From contig NZ_FOCT01000002.1 in NCBI RefSeq assembly GCF_900110185.1, forward strand, positions 1 to 64,000: 64,000 nucleotides of DNA. The letters are read 5' to 3'. The translations under genes and the position numbers were made by a program. This DNA is from Nitrosospira multiformis (GTDB taxonomy: Bacteria > Pseudomonadota > Gammaproteobacteria > Burkholderiales > Nitrosomonadaceae). Below the pieces are notes generated by a model that saw nothing but the letters and a program-made list of their open reading frames with translations, searched no databases and was not told where the DNA came from. Shown here in pieces: positions 28,173-37,252 of this stretch (within the stretch, counting starts at the first letter, position 1; each line of letters starts with the position of its first letter).

Positions 28173-28841
28173 TCAGGGTTTGTCGCTCGATGCGGAACTG
28201 GCGGAACCTTGGGGATGCAGCAGCACTGCCTGCGGCTCCGCCGGCTTCTTGCCGTTGGTGGGAGTAACGACGCCCATCGAGATTATATATTTCAATGCCG
28301 CATCCACGCTCATGTCGAGCTCGATTACATCGGTGCGTGGCATCATCAGAAAGAAGCCGGAGGTTGGATTGGGCGTGGTCGGCACGTAGACGCTCACATA
28401 CTCTCCCGTGAGGTGATTAACTACATCCCCACCTGGATAGCCCGTCATGAAGGCGATGGTCCAGGAACCCTCGCGCGGGTACTGCACCAGCAACGCCTTG
28501 CGAAAGGCTTCCCCCTGGCTTGAAAACAGCGTGTCGCTGACCTGCTTCACGCCGTAATAAATCGATTTCACGACCGGGATGCGCCATAACACGCCTTCCC
28601 AGAAAATCACCAGCCGCTGCCCGATGATGTTGGTGGTGAAGATGCCGGTAAGGAAAACAACCAGCAGCGTCAGCACCGTGCCCACCCCGGGAATGTATAT
28701 GCCTACGAGGTTTTCGGGACGCATGCTCGACGGCAGGAGCAACAGCGACTGATCCATGGTGCTGATCAGGAATTTCAACGCCCAGGCAGTAATACCCAGA
28801 GGTACCCATATGAGCAGCCCGGTGATGAAATAGCGTTTCAT
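28173..28841 (-). CDS. DUF502 membrane protein
   Basis: A 222-residue protein with two N-terminal membrane segments (FITGLLIWVPLGITAWALKF and VGTVLTLLVVFLTGIFTTNI) and a soluble C-terminal part containing YGVKQVSDTLFSSQGEAFRK, PREGSWTIAFMTGYPGG and PTTPNPTSGFFLMMPRTDV. These match the DUF502 family, found beside aspS and FmdB genes in Betaproteobacteria. No function is known. The start lies 28 bases after the FmdB gene stop, so the FmdB-DUF502-aspS set is probably one operon. Confidence 0.87.
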   Translation of the reverse strand: MKRYFITGLLIWVPLGITAWALKFLISTMDQSLLLLPSSMRPENLVGIYIPGVGTVLTLLVVFLTGIFTTNIIGQRLVIFWEGVLWRIPVVKSIYYGVKQVSDTLFSSQGEAFRKALLVQYPREGSWTIAFMTGYPGGDVVNHLTGEYVSVYVPTTPNPTSGFFLMMPRTDVIELDMSVDAALKYIISMGVVTPTNGKKPAEPQAVLLHPQGSASSASSDKP

Positions 28842-28869
28842 GTCATTAATCAGCCCGATCCGTCACTCG

Positions 28870-29157
28870 TCAGTCAGTCGTGCAGGCGGGACATGCACTA
28901 TCCCCGACCGGAGCGCTCTCGCTCTTCGCCATGCACGTATCCGCATCGGCCTTGGGCTTGGACTGCCCGCCGTTCTTGTTCTTGAAATCGGTGACGTACC
29001 AGCCGTTGCCCTTCAACTGAAAACCCGCAGCCGAAATAAGTTTGTTAAACGCATCGCTGCCACAGGCGGGACAAGCTGCCACCGGCGCATCACTCACCTT
29101 TTGCAGATATTCCTTTTCGAAACCACAAGACCCACACCGGTATTCATAGATCGGCAT
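28870..29157 (-). CDS. FmdB-family zinc ribbon protein
   Basis: A 95-residue protein. MPIYEYRCGSCGFEKEYLQK and ACPACGSDAFNKLISAAGF form the two CxxC pairs of the FmdB/Zn-ribbon_8 family; GWYVTDFKNK follows as in relatives. An additional CPAC near the C-terminus is unusual for the short domain. It is a small regulatory or chaperone-like protein of unknown target. First gene of the FmdB-DUF502-aspS-nudB string. Confidence 0.9.
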   Translation of the reverse strand: MPIYEYRCGSCGFEKEYLQKVSDAPVAACPACGSDAFNKLISAAGFQLKGNGWYVTDFKNKNGGQSKPKADADTCMAKSESAPVGDSACPACTTD

Positions 29158-29682
29158 GACAATCCTCCAACAAAGAAAGCTGAACGAAAAAAACGGGATT
29201 ATACCTTAAGGAGCCCCCGAACAAGTTACTGCCCTGTCCCGCACGGCAGCCTCTTTGCTCACCTCAACTCGAGCGATTCAAACAAAGGAGGCAGATCCGG
29301 CTATGCCGATGGTTTGTGGCCAGGAGAAAGCGCTGTCACCCCGGTTATCCGGACCAGCACCCTTTACGCTGACAACACTTCTTACCCATCCTGCCTGGGC
29401 CGAGGCAACCAACTCTCGTATGACTACGGCCAATACCTTGGCAACCTGAGGGATACCCTTTCTGGGATTCCATGCCTCCTGTCAGGAAAATATGGGTGCT
29501 TGCGATAATTACAAGAGGATAATTTCAAGAGCGCGTGATGCGCGTAGTATGAACGGGCAGAACAACAGGGAGTAGTAGTTCGGGCTACGCCCGGTAAATT
29601 ACCTTCTGCATTATTGTCAGCCGGAACCTGACCTGCGATCGATGCCACCTTCTTCCCCTTGCCGCAAGCCAAGCCCGCTGCT
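29158..29682. other. Intergenic region, no supported gene
   Basis: About 525 bases. Short open frames occur on both strands (for example 29255-29449 and 29424-29672) but none has a convincing start site or protein family. The left end presumably contains the promoter for the FmdB operon. The composition gives no sign of an insertion sequence. Confidence 0.45.
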
Positions 29683-29877
29683 TCAGTTCACGCTGATCGT
29701 ATAATCGTCCCGATTATGGGAGCGAAAGGGACTCTCCTGGCAAAACCGGATAAAGGCCACTTCTTCAGCCTCGGTCTTCGAATTGGCTTCAATTTCATAA
29801 TCGGCAAGAAGGCCGCTGAAATTGGGACGGTCATCAATAGACGGCTCAACAGGCGTGATGAGAACTTTATATATCAT
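29683..29877 (-). CDS. Small hypothetical protein, 64 residues
   Basis: A short acidic protein beginning MIYKVLITPVEPSIDDRPNF and including SGLLADYEIEANSKTEAEEV. The start has a strong GGGGGAT ribosome binding site, which is the main reason for keeping it. No family is recognised. It lies in the accessory pocket, divergent to the ribbon-helix-helix gene. Confidence 0.55.
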   Translation of the reverse strand: MIYKVLITPVEPSIDDRPNFSGLLADYEIEANSKTEAEEVAFIRFCQESPFRSHNRDDYTISVN

Positions 29878-30022
29878 TTCATCCCCCTTTTTGGCTTTGA
29901 CATTGTTCGGGCATTTTTAATTCTAGGGTATATAGCCTGTTATTGCTGCTCATGGACAAGAAAGTGTCAGACCAGAAATTCAGATACAATGAATACCCGC
30001 ATTTAATCCAGGGATAATACCC

Positions 30023-30250
30023 ATGCCCACTTCAATTCGCCTTACCCCCGAGATCGAGGAGCGGTTGAACTTCCTCGCCGCACAAACGGGACGTTCCAAG
30101 GCTTTCTATCTTCGGGAAATCATCGAACGCGGGCTTGACGACATGGAAGATTACTTCCTCGCGGCAGACGTGCTCGAACGCGTGCGCAAAGGCAAGGAAA
30201 AATCTACTCCCCCCACAGAAATAAAGAAAGACCCTGCTCTGGAGGATTGA
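30023..30250 (+). CDS. Ribbon-helix-helix antitoxin-like protein (RelB/CopG type), no partner
   Basis: A 75-residue protein. The N-terminal strand and helices read MPTSIRLTPEIEERLNFLAA, TGRSKAFYLREIIERGLDDM, the ribbon-helix-helix pattern of RelB/StbD-like antitoxins; the C-terminal half (YFLAADVLERVRKGKEKS) is the usual toxin-binding tail. No RelE/ParE-like toxin gene follows: the next sequence on this strand is non-coding, and a broken alarmone hydrolase lies on the other strand. It may be a solitary antitoxin, an autorepressor or the remainder of a toxin-antitoxin pair. Confidence 0.8.
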   Translation: MPTSIRLTPEIEERLNFLAAQTGRSKAFYLREIIERGLDDMEDYFLAADVLERVRKGKEKSTPPTEIKKDPALED

Positions 30251-30314
30251 ATAAACGGATATCCATCTCCATCACCAAGTCTGCTTGCTCGCGAGGTCAT
30301 TATATTCACAGGGT

Positions 30315-30872
30315 TCAGCAGATTTCACGCTGGCGTTCGACCAGTGCATCGAAGACAGCTTCAAGCTGTGGATGGACGCCCTGGATCCCGGCAACAACCT
30401 TTCCCACCCAGGAAAAGTAATCGCGCTTTCGTTCTGCCGACCAGTCAGCGGGCAGTGCTGCCAGAATATCTCGGAGATGGCAAATCTTGTCGGCCAGCTG
30501 CACGATCTTAGCTTCGCGCGATAGGGGAGGGGCGTTATCAATCTGGGCTTGCTTGGGAACCTCTTTGGGCAAAGACTTATCGTCAGTGACCCCGAGGACA
30601 ATGGGCACCACATCCTGACCGAACAATACTTTCAATTCCTCTGCGGATGTTTCCGTATCTTCGACAGTATTGTGCAACAAGGCCGCACAAAGCACATCGG
30701 CTTCATCAGTCCCGCCCTCATCGGCGAGTACGTTGGCGAACGCAATAGGATGGTTGACTACGGCGAGGCTTCAGCTCTTGCGTCGCTGGTTCTTGTGCTT
30801 CTCGGCAGCAAACAGTACTGCTTTGAGAACGATTGCTGTGCTCAACGAAACCGAATTCTTCTTACTCACCAT
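30315..30872 (-). pseudogene. Broken small alarmone hydrolase (MESH1-like, HD domain)
   Basis: From ATG 30872 the frame reads MVSKKNSVSLSTAIVLKAVL, FAAEKHKNQRRKS and then a TGA; from NHPIAFANVLADEGG onward it continues in the same frame to 30315. Between RRK and NHP the DNA reads in another frame as AEASP, exactly the residues expected in MESH1-like hydrolases (RRKDxExxPYxNHP). So a two-base loss before and a one-base loss after have shifted and restored the frame, leaving a stop. The rest (TVEDTETSAEELKVLFG, VTDDKSLPKE, LADKICHLRDI) matches ppGpp hydrolases of the MESH1 type. The catalytic HD pair is also altered: ALLHNTVEDT has Asn in place of Asp. The 126-residue downstream piece cannot be an active hydrolase. 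Confidence 0.8.
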
Positions 30873-31117
30873 ACTTCTGCCTTGCTAAAGGCAGTATGTC
30901 AATAGAGCTAGGCATTAAACAGTAATTGCGCTCTGAAACCCACCGACTATAGATCACGTATTCAGCGATCCCACTTTATACCCGCTTTTACCGAACTGGA
31001 GCTTCATCAACCCATTAAGTAGGGGCTTCCGCAGCAAGGCGTCCTCTCCCCCATGCTATCGAGCGTAGAAAAAAATTCGCACGTATGAGAATCCTCCAAT
31101 ACAAGTCCATCATTCTT

Positions 31118-31894
31118 CTAGAAGAACGCCTCTTGAATCAATGATGACTGTTCTATCGGCAGTCTTAACCCATAAGTCGTACTTACGTTATCAACCAACT
31201 CCAGAAACCATGCTGGAGCACGAGGTGAAACAATTACTCGCTCTATAAGTTTCTCTACGTTGCATGGAATTGCCAAACCTAAGCCACCATGTTCTGGCTT
31301 CATCAACAATGCACGTACCTCTCGTTCATATTCGAATGATTTCTGTTTTCGCCAAAACGCATCGTTCACGTCCACGAAATCACGGTGCAAATCGACATAC
31401 TGGACTCTGCCAATCTTGATTTCCGGATCCCTACCCAGGGCATGGTAGAGGCGTTTGTATGTCGTTCTTATAGCAATCCCATTATTCATCGAAGATGAAT
31501 AGAGCTTCCACATCGCTTCCGATTCAAACTCGTTCTCGTGCCAGCAACTTATAAACGTTTTTTTTCGATCAAGTTCCCCACCTTCTTCAAGCTGGCGCAG
31601 CAATCTTACGGCCTCAGACTCGACCTCCTCATCTGATAGGGGTGGGCGAATATTGGTAGGAATAGTGCGAAGTGAGCGACGAAAATCCTTCAGAAAAAAC
31701 TCGTCCCATAACCATTTATTCTTTCGTAACCCTTTTGCTCCCTCCCAAATATCATCAAAACAAACGGCGCTTGGAAAATATAAGGCCTTTGTGGCGAGAA
31801 GGCTAACGAACTTTGTGAAGTCTATATATCTCCATAGCACGCTTTCTTCCTCTGGCACTTTATAAGATATAAGAGTGAGCCATGAAACATTCAC
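31118..31894 (-). CDS. DUF2971 protein
   Basis: A 258-residue soluble protein resembling the DUF2971 family: an N-terminal YIDFTKFVSLLATKALYFPS followed by FDDIWEGAKGL, a central ISCWHENEFESEAMWKLYSS, NNGIAIRTTYKRLYHAL, and YEREVRALLMKPEHGG. The Cys-Trp-His and Trp residues of the central block are the most family-like. Function is unknown. The gene is visibly richer in A+T than the flanking housekeeping genes, suggesting acquisition. It overlaps the upstream small cysteine protein gene by 35 bases, a strong sign the two are translated together. Confidence 0.7.
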   Translation of the reverse strand: MNVSWLTLISYKVPEEESVLWRYIDFTKFVSLLATKALYFPSAVCFDDIWEGAKGLRKNKWLWDEFFLKDFRRSLRTIPTNIRPPLSDEEVESEAVRLLRQLEEGGELDRKKTFISCWHENEFESEAMWKLYSSSMNNGIAIRTTYKRLYHALGRDPEIKIGRVQYVDLHRDFVDVNDAFWRKQKSFEYEREVRALLMKPEHGGLGLAIPCNVEKLIERVIVSPRAPAWFLELVDNVSTTYGLRLPIEQSSLIQEAFF

Positions 31895-32108
31895 GCCATA
31901 CGGGTTCCGCTAGATATGGAGCGCAGTCTTCACATACGTACATCGGGTGGCCAATGCTGTCAAATCCCCAATGTGAGACTTCCAACTCCTTGAACTGGTA
32001 TCCACATTTGGTGCAATTGCCATAATGCTCGAACGCAAAACGTTTTAATTCAATCGAAAGCTTGTCATTGGGTTCTGGCGCAAGGCGTCCTGTTTCAATC
32101 GTTATCAC
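31860..32108 (-). CDS. Small four-cysteine (zinc ribbon/HNH-like) protein paired with DUF2971
   Basis: An 82-residue protein. CTKCGYQFKELEVSHWGFDS and VCEDCAPYL supply two CxxC pairs with a His between, the spacing of a treble-clef/HNH-like zinc site. The second His of an HNH catalytic core is absent (SHWG rather than HH), so nuclease activity is doubtful; a zinc-binding adaptor is more likely. The start is MITIETGRLAPEPNDKLSIE. It is upstream of and overlaps the DUF2971 gene; A+T-rich like it. Confidence 0.65.
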   Translation of the reverse strand: MITIETGRLAPEPNDKLSIELKRFAFEHYGNCTKCGYQFKELEVSHWGFDSIGHPMYVCEDCAPYLAEPVWRECFMAHSYIL

Positions 32109-32258
32109 ACAGTACTCGGAGGTGAAAGTTTGATGAGCAACAACTTAAAACAATTTTCCTACATTTCATTCTAGTTTTTATTGCTGAACGGGTTCCATTG
32201 GACTTTGGCACACCTGCCCGTCGGCCTTAAATGCCCTATTGGGCTACATAAAACAACA

Positions 32259-32284
32259 AAGCCCAGTTTTTACTGGGCCTTTTA
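32259..32284 (-). terminator. Terminator downstream of ychF
   Basis: GCCCAGT (32261-32267), a short T loop and ACTGGGC (32272-32278) form a strong hairpin with T-rich sequence on both sides. It lies about 45 bases beyond the ychF stop and could also stop rightward transcripts. Confidence 0.75.
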
Positions 32285-32327
32285 TTTCTCCTGTATGGCG
32301 TTGGACGCTATAAGACAAGGACTCAGG

Positions 32328-33419
32328 CTAGACATTAAACCTAAAATGCATCACGTCCCCATCCTTGACAACATACTCCTTGCCTTCCAGCCGCATCTTG
32401 CCTGCTTCCTTGGCGCCCTGCTCGCCTTTGCAGATAACGAAGTCGTCATAGCTGATGACCTCGGCGCGGATAAAGCCCTTTTCGAAATCGGTATGGATGA
32501 CAGCAGCCGCCTGGGGCGCAGTATCCCCTTTTGATATAGTCCAGGCGCGCACCTCTTTCACCCCGGCGGTAAAGTAGGTCTGCAACCCGAGCAATTGATA
32601 GGCAGCACGCACCAGGCGATTGAGTCCCGGTTCTTCCAGGTTCATATCGGCGAGAAAAACCTGCTTGTCCTCATCCGGCATCTCGGCAATTTCGGATTCG
32701 AGAGCGGCACAGATCGCAACGACAGGTGCGCCCTCGCCTGCCGCATATTCTTCCACCCGTGCCAGCAGCGGATTACCGGTGAACCCTTTTTCGTCCACGT
32801 TCGCTACATAAATGGCGGGTTTGGCGGTGAGCAGGCATAGCGGTTTGAGCAGTTCCTGTTGTTCTCTATCCAGTCCAAGGCTTCTGACCGGCTTACCCTG
32901 GTCTAGGTGTTTTCTTACCCTTTCCAGCAACGCCACGAACTTGACCGCTTCCTTGTCCCCGGACCTAGCAAGCTTGGTTTCCCGTTGCACCACCTTTTCG
33001 ACGGTTGCCAGATCGGCGAGTGCCAGTTCGGTCTGGATGGTTTCGATATCCGAGATGGGATCGACCTTGCCGGAGACGTGCACCACGTTGTCATTCTTGA
33101 AGCAGCGCACCATGTTGATAATACCGTCGGTTTCACGGATGGTGGCAAGAAACTTGTTGCCCAACCCCTCTCCCTTCGAGGCACCTGCGACAAGACCGGC
33201 AATATCGACGAATTCAACCACTGCGGACTGCACCTTTTGCGGCTTGACGATCGCAGCAAGTTCAGTCAGACGAGAGTCGGGAACTTCGACGATGCCGACA
33301 TTTGGTTCGATGGTGCAGAAGGGGTAATTCTCGGCAGCTATGCCAGCCTTGGTGAGGGCATTGAAGAGGGTGGATTTTCCGACGTTGGGCAAGCCAACAA
33401 TACCGCATTTCAGGCTCAT
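32328..33419 (-). CDS. ychF: Ribosome-associated ATPase YchF (Obg-like)
   Basis: A 363-residue Obg-family P-loop protein that binds ATP rather than GTP and associates with ribosomes. G1 is [33 protein letters not shown] gives G3. A coiled-coil arm ([20 protein letters not shown]) and a C-terminal TGS domain ([19 protein letters not shown]) complete the normal architecture and length. Position after pth is conserved in Proteobacteria. Confidence 0.96.
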   Translation of the reverse strand: MSLKCGIVGLPNVGKSTLFNALTKAGIAAENYPFCTIEPNVGIVEVPDSRLTELAAIVKPQKVQSAVVEFVDIAGLVAGASKGEGLGNKFLATIRETDGIINMVRCFKNDNVVHVSGKVDPISDIETIQTELALADLATVEKVVQRETKLARSGDKEAVKFVALLERVRKHLDQGKPVRSLGLDREQQELLKPLCLLTAKPAIYVANVDEKGFTGNPLLARVEEYAAGEGAPVVAICAALESEIAEMPDEDKQVFLADMNLEEPGLNRLVRAAYQLLGLQTYFTAGVKEVRAWTISKGDTAPQAAAVIHTDFEKGFIRAEVISYDDFVICKGEQGAKEAGKMRLEGKEYVVKDGDVMHFRFNV

Positions 33420-33645
33420 GGTTTGATTTGATTACTCGTTTTAAGACGGGCTGTAATGGTTAAAGGGGTATGAGAGTTTGTTCCGTCATTCCCGGTCAGC
33501 AGGCCAAATCCCCGTTTTTTGATCATCCTCCCTGACGGGCCTTTCCGAACGCCATGCGACCCTTCCACAAGCTCAGGGTGAATGGGGGAGAAGATAGAAT
33601 CAAGAGGAACGAAACTGTCCCTGACCCCATGGCAACCTTGAAATA

Positions 33646-34221
33646 TCAGCTTTGCTTCTGGGTATGCAGCTTCATCATTGCGGCCTGATAATTGCCTTCT
33701 GCGATGAGGGGCCAGACTTCCAGGCTGTCGTTTATGGCCAAGTCGATCAGCGCCGCTTCTTCCTTGCGCGGAGGCTGCAATACGTAATTCACGACGGCAT
33801 GCTTTTCTCCCGGATGGCCGATGCCGATCCGCAAGCGCCAGAACTCCCTGGTGCCGAGATGCGTGACAATGTCTTTCAAACCATTGTGACCGCCCAGCCC
33901 CCCGTCGAGCTTCAGCCGGGAGACGCCCGGTGGCAAATCCAGTTCGTCGTGCACTACGAGCATCTGTTCAGGTTGAATCCGGTAGAAACGGCACAATGCA
34001 GCCACTGCCCTTCCGCTGGCATTCATATAAGTCTGGGGATTGAGCAGCCACGATTCAGAATCGCCCCGCCCGATACGAGCGCATAAGCCGTGAAACTTGG
34101 CATCCGCCTTCAGCGTGACACCCAATTGATCCGCCAGGCGCACTACCCACCAGGCGCCAGCATTATGGCGGGTTGCCGCATATTCCCTACCCGGATTGCC
34201 AAGGCCGACGATGAGTTTCAC
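33646..34221 (-). CDS. pth: Peptidyl-tRNA hydrolase
   Basis: A 191-residue enzyme that recycles tRNAs from drop-off peptidyl-tRNAs. The active-site region LIVGLGNPGREYAATRHNAG with the catalytic His, NPQTYMNASGRAV, VVHDELDLPPGVSRLK and GGLGGHNGLKDIVTHLGT are all intact. It lies between rplY and ychF, the standard gene order. The catalytic Asp is in the VVHDELD segment. Confidence 0.96.
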   Translation of the reverse strand: MKLIVGLGNPGREYAATRHNAGAWWVVRLADQLGVTLKADAKFHGLCARIGRGDSESWLLNPQTYMNASGRAVAALCRFYRIQPEQMLVVHDELDLPPGVSRLKLDGGLGGHNGLKDIVTHLGTREFWRLRIGIGHPGEKHAVVNYVLQPPRKEEAALIDLAINDSLEVWPLIAEGNYQAAMMKLHTQKQS

Positions 34222-34242
34222 TGGATAAGACCCGAATCATTA

Positions 34243-34283
34243 AAACGAAAAGCCCGCGAAGCCACAATGACCCCAACGGGCTG
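34243..34283 (-). terminator. Possible terminator between rplY and pth
   Basis: On the minus strand AGCCCG and CGGGCT flank a ~20-base loop and are followed by TTTTCGTTTT. The long loop makes it weaker than usual; it may only reduce read-through into pth. Confidence 0.4.
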
Positions 34284-34392
34284 AAAAACCAATGCGATAC
34301 GACTTGCGGATGCCAGCGAACTAAGGAGATGCTCAAGGCCCGCTCCGGGGTCGCCCCTTCCTGCGGAAGGCACTGCTCCGCCCCCCGCGGTC

Positions 34393-35079
34393 TTACTTTT
34401 TCTTTCCGGCGTCTTTTTTCTCGCCTTCCTTGGCGACGCCTTCTTTCTTCTGTACGGAGGTGGGTATGTCTCCCGCTGCCACACCCCCGGCCCCTTCCTC
34501 AGCCGCTACCCCACGCGGAATGGCGATGGTCGCCACGGGCAGGTCTTCACCTTTCATCAGCGCCGGAATTTCAACCCCTTCAGGCAACTGCAGGTTGCTC
34601 AGATGTATGGTATTGCCGGCTGCAAGTTCACCCACATCGACGGAAATGAATTCAGGCAGATCCTTTGGCAGGCAGGAAACATCCAGCTCGGTAAGCACGC
34701 GGCTTACCAGCCCGCCAGCCAGTTTCACCCCTGGGGCAATATCTTCGTTGATGAAGTGCAAGGGCACTTTCATATGGATTTTCTTGTTCGAAGCGACGCG
34801 CTGAAAGTCGATATGCAGCACCTGGGGCTTGAAGGGGTGCATCTGTATATCCCGCAGCAGCACCTTTTCTTTCTGCCCCTCCACACTCATCGTCAGGATG
34901 GAAGCATGAAAGGCTTCCAGTTTGAGCTGGTGATAAAGATTGTTGTGATCGAGTTCGATCGGCTGCGCCGGGTTTTCTCCACCATAGATGATTCCCGGCA
35001 CCTTGCCGGAACCCCGCAGGCGGCGGCTCGCACCTTTGCCCTGCAATTCGCGCTTATCGGCGCTGATTTCAATTTGCAT
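34393..35079 (-). CDS. rplY: Ribosomal protein L25 (long, Ctc-type)
   Basis: A 228-residue 5S-rRNA-binding protein of the long Ctc/TL5 type: an N-terminal L25 domain ([20 protein letters not shown], then [20 protein letters not shown]) and a C-terminal beta domain ([40 protein letters not shown]). The last ~35 residues are Ala/Gly-rich then lysine-rich ([18 protein letters not shown]), typical of long L25 proteins. Lies between prs and pth. Confidence 0.95.
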   Translation of the reverse strand: MQIEISADKRELQGKGASRRLRGSGKVPGIIYGGENPAQPIELDHNNLYHQLKLEAFHASILTMSVEGQKEKVLLRDIQMHPFKPQVLHIDFQRVASNKKIHMKVPLHFINEDIAPGVKLAGGLVSRVLTELDVSCLPKDLPEFISVDVGELAAGNTIHLSNLQLPEGVEIPALMKGEDLPVATIAIPRGVAAEEGAGGVAAGDIPTSVQKKEGVAKEGEKKDAGKKK

Positions 35080-35234
35080 CTACTTTCTCCAGAATGTGGA
35101 TCATCCGCGACCAGATGAATCCGATTAATAAACTTGTATATTGCGCTATCTATTCAAATCATCAGGCTATTCTCAATCAGCCGTGCTTCCCGGTTTTGCT
35201 TCTTCATACCATATTGCAAAGCGTGGAATTCGCG

Positions 35235-36185
35235 TTACTCCATGAAAAGCGAACTTACGGAGTCTTCGTTACTGATCCTGAGCATCGTTTCCGCGAGCAG
35301 GCTTGCCACGCTCAACTGCTCTATGCGGGCACATGCCCTGGCATCCTCCCGCAGCGGAATGGTGTCGGTGACAACGAGCTTGTCCAGGGCGGAACTCTCG
35401 ATCCGCTCCACGGCACTGCCCGACAGCACCGGATGCGTGCAATAAGCCAGCACACGTTCTGCTCCCTGCTCCTTGAGCGCACGCGCTGCTTCGCACAGTG
35501 TATTGGCAGTATCCACCATGTCGTCCATGATCACACAGGTGCGCCCGTCTACCTCGCCGATGATGTTCATCACCTTTGCTACATTCGCTTTGGGACGCCG
35601 TTTGTCTATGATCGCAAGATCGCACTCGAGCCGTTTGGCCATCTGGCGTGCGCGCACTACTCCACCCACATCAGGAGAAACCACCACCAGATTCTTGAAA
35701 TCATTTTTCCAGAGATCGCCCAGCAGGATCGGCATGCTGTAGATGTTATCCACCGGGATGTCAAAAAACCCCTGGATCTGATCCGAATGCAGATCCATCG
35801 TCAGCAACCGGTCTATGCCGACACTGGTCAGCATGTTTGCCACTACCTTGGCCGTGATGGGTACCCGCACCGAGCGCGGGCGCCGGTCCTGGCGCGCATA
35901 CCCGAAATAAGGCATAGCGGCAGTGATGCGCGTCGCCGAGGCGCGCTTGAGCGCATCCACCAGCACCAGCAATTCCATCAGCGTATCGTTGGTGGGCATG
36001 CAGGTGGATTGCAGGACGAATACATCCTTGCCGCGGACATTCTCGAGGATTTCTACCATTACTTCACCATCGCTGAAGCGGCCAACCGTGGCACGGCCGA
36101 TGCGAAGATTGAGATGCCGCACGACATCCTGCGCCAGCTTGGGATTGGCGTTGCCCGTGAAAACCATCAAGCTATCGTAGGCCAT
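35235..36185 (-). CDS. prs: Ribose-phosphate pyrophosphokinase
   Basis: A 316-residue PRPP synthetase supplying purine, pyrimidine, NAD and histidine synthesis. [61 protein letters not shown] and the PRPP loop [19 protein letters not shown] are all present. Length and ends are normal. It directly follows tRNA-Gln in the same direction (107 bases), as in many Betaproteobacteria. Confidence 0.97.
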   Translation of the reverse strand: MAYDSLMVFTGNANPKLAQDVVRHLNLRIGRATVGRFSDGEVMVEILENVRGKDVFVLQSTCMPTNDTLMELLVLVDALKRASATRITAAMPYFGYARQDRRPRSVRVPITAKVVANMLTSVGIDRLLTMDLHSDQIQGFFDIPVDNIYSMPILLGDLWKNDFKNLVVVSPDVGGVVRARQMAKRLECDLAIIDKRRPKANVAKVMNIIGEVDGRTCVIMDDMVDTANTLCEAARALKEQGAERVLAYCTHPVLSGSAVERIESSALDKLVVTDTIPLREDARACARIEQLSVASLLAETMLRISNEDSVSSLFME

Positions 36186-36291
36186 GAGGAAACCTAAAAG
36201 TCCGAAAACGCGGAACCGGCAGATGGGGAATTCATGGAAGCGAACAGGAACTGGCGGCAGGCCAGCCTGGACGAATCATGGAGTTGAAAAC

Positions 36292-36366
36292 TGGCTGGGG
36301 AGGTAGGGATCGAACCTACGAATGCCGGAATCAAAATCCGGTGCCTTACCACTTGGCGACTCCCCA
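36292..36366 (-). tRNA. tRNA-Gln (anticodon TTG)
   Basis: The minus strand folds as a standard cloverleaf: acceptor TGGGGAG with CTCCCCA, D-loop GCCAAGTGGTAAGGC, anticodon arm ACCGG-ATTTTGAT-TCCGG with anticodon TTG, and T-arm TAGGTTCGATCCCTA. Discriminator G is followed by an encoded CCA. It sits one base before the ispE stop and upstream of prs, so it may be cut from an ispE-tRNA-prs transcript. Confidence 0.95.
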
Positions 36367-36367
36367 A

Positions 36368-37252
36368 TTATTGTTCTGCAAAATCATGCAAGGGATGGCG
36401 ATCAAGTCCCTGCGCCACAAAACCCTTCATACCGTATGGAACCTTCCCTAGTGCCGTTCTGGCCCCGGATTCGGTCACAAACTCAGCAAAAACGCACGCG
36501 CCTGAACCCGTCATGGCGGCCATCCTTGCGCCTTCGAGCTGCCGCAGCCACTTGAGATGGCGTGCTACCTCGGGGTATGAAGCACATACCACCGGCTCGA
36601 GATCATTATGCCCTTGCTCGGTGGAAAAGGGCGGTATTTTGATCGGAATCGTGTTTCGTGTCAATTCCTTACTCGAAAAAACCTGTGCCGTTGAGACATG
36701 CACTGGCGGCGTGAGTATCAGGTACCATGCCGGGGGTAGCGCGATCGGCAGGAGTTTTTCGCCGATGCCTTCGGCAAAGGCATTTTCACCGAAAACAAAT
36801 ACGGGAACGTCCGCCCCCAGCTCCGGGGCCAGTTTCAAAAGCTGATTCCGGCGCCAGCCCAACTTCCACAAGCGGTTCAGCGCCAGCAATGTCGTGGCTG
36901 CATCCGAACTGCCGCCTCCCAGGCCGCCGCCCATCGGAATGCGTTTTTCCAGAAAAATGTCCACTCCCCAGGGAGCACCGCTTTCACGTTGCAGCAGCTT
37001 TGCCGCGCGCACGCACAAATCCTGCTCTTCCGGCACGCCTAGAGTGGGGGTATGCAGCTTGATCACACCGTCCGCGCGCAGCCCGAAATGGAGCTGGTCG
37101 GCGAAATCCACCAAACGGAAAACGGTTTGCAGAAGATGGTACCCATCCTCCCTGCGTCCCACTACATGCAGGAACAGATTGAGTTTGGCAGGGGCGGGAC
37201 AGGTCAGTTCCACCTGCGAATCCGCTTCAGTCGTTGACAGTATTCCATTCAT
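36368..37252 (-). CDS. ispE: 4-diphosphocytidyl-2-C-methyl-D-erythritol kinase
   Basis: A 294-residue GHMP kinase of the MEP isoprenoid pathway. CPAPAKLNLFLHVVGRREDG at the N-terminus, the ATP-binding PMGGGLGGGSSDAATTLLAL, and GADVPVFVFGENAFAEGIGE with the catalytic Asp region identify it; MTGSGACVFAEF is the C-terminal motif. The start overlaps the 3' end of lolB by 26 bases, so the two are coupled. Confidence 0.96.
   Translation of the reverse strand: MNGILSTTEADSQVELTCPAPAKLNLFLHVVGRREDGYHLLQTVFRLVDFADQLHFGLRADGVIKLHTPTLGVPEEQDLCVRAAKLLQRESGAPWGVDIFLEKRIPMGGGLGGGSSDAATTLLALNRLWKLGWRRNQLLKLAPELGADVPVFVFGENAFAEGIGEKLLPIALPPAWYLILTPPVHVSTAQVFSSKELTRNTIPIKIPPFSTEQGHNDLEPVVCASYPEVARHLKWLRQLEGARMAAMTGSGACVFAEFVTESGARTALGKVPYGMKGFVAQGLDRHPLHDFAEQ

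Noticed and set aside
29255..29449. 64-codon frame with a hydrophobic middle
   Set aside because: Overlaps other short frames on both strands and shows no family or start signal.
33558..33587. Sequence resembling widespread short dispersed repeats (CCTTCCACAAGCTCAGGGTG)
   Set aside because: Only one copy is seen in the window, so a repeat family cannot be claimed from this sequence alone.
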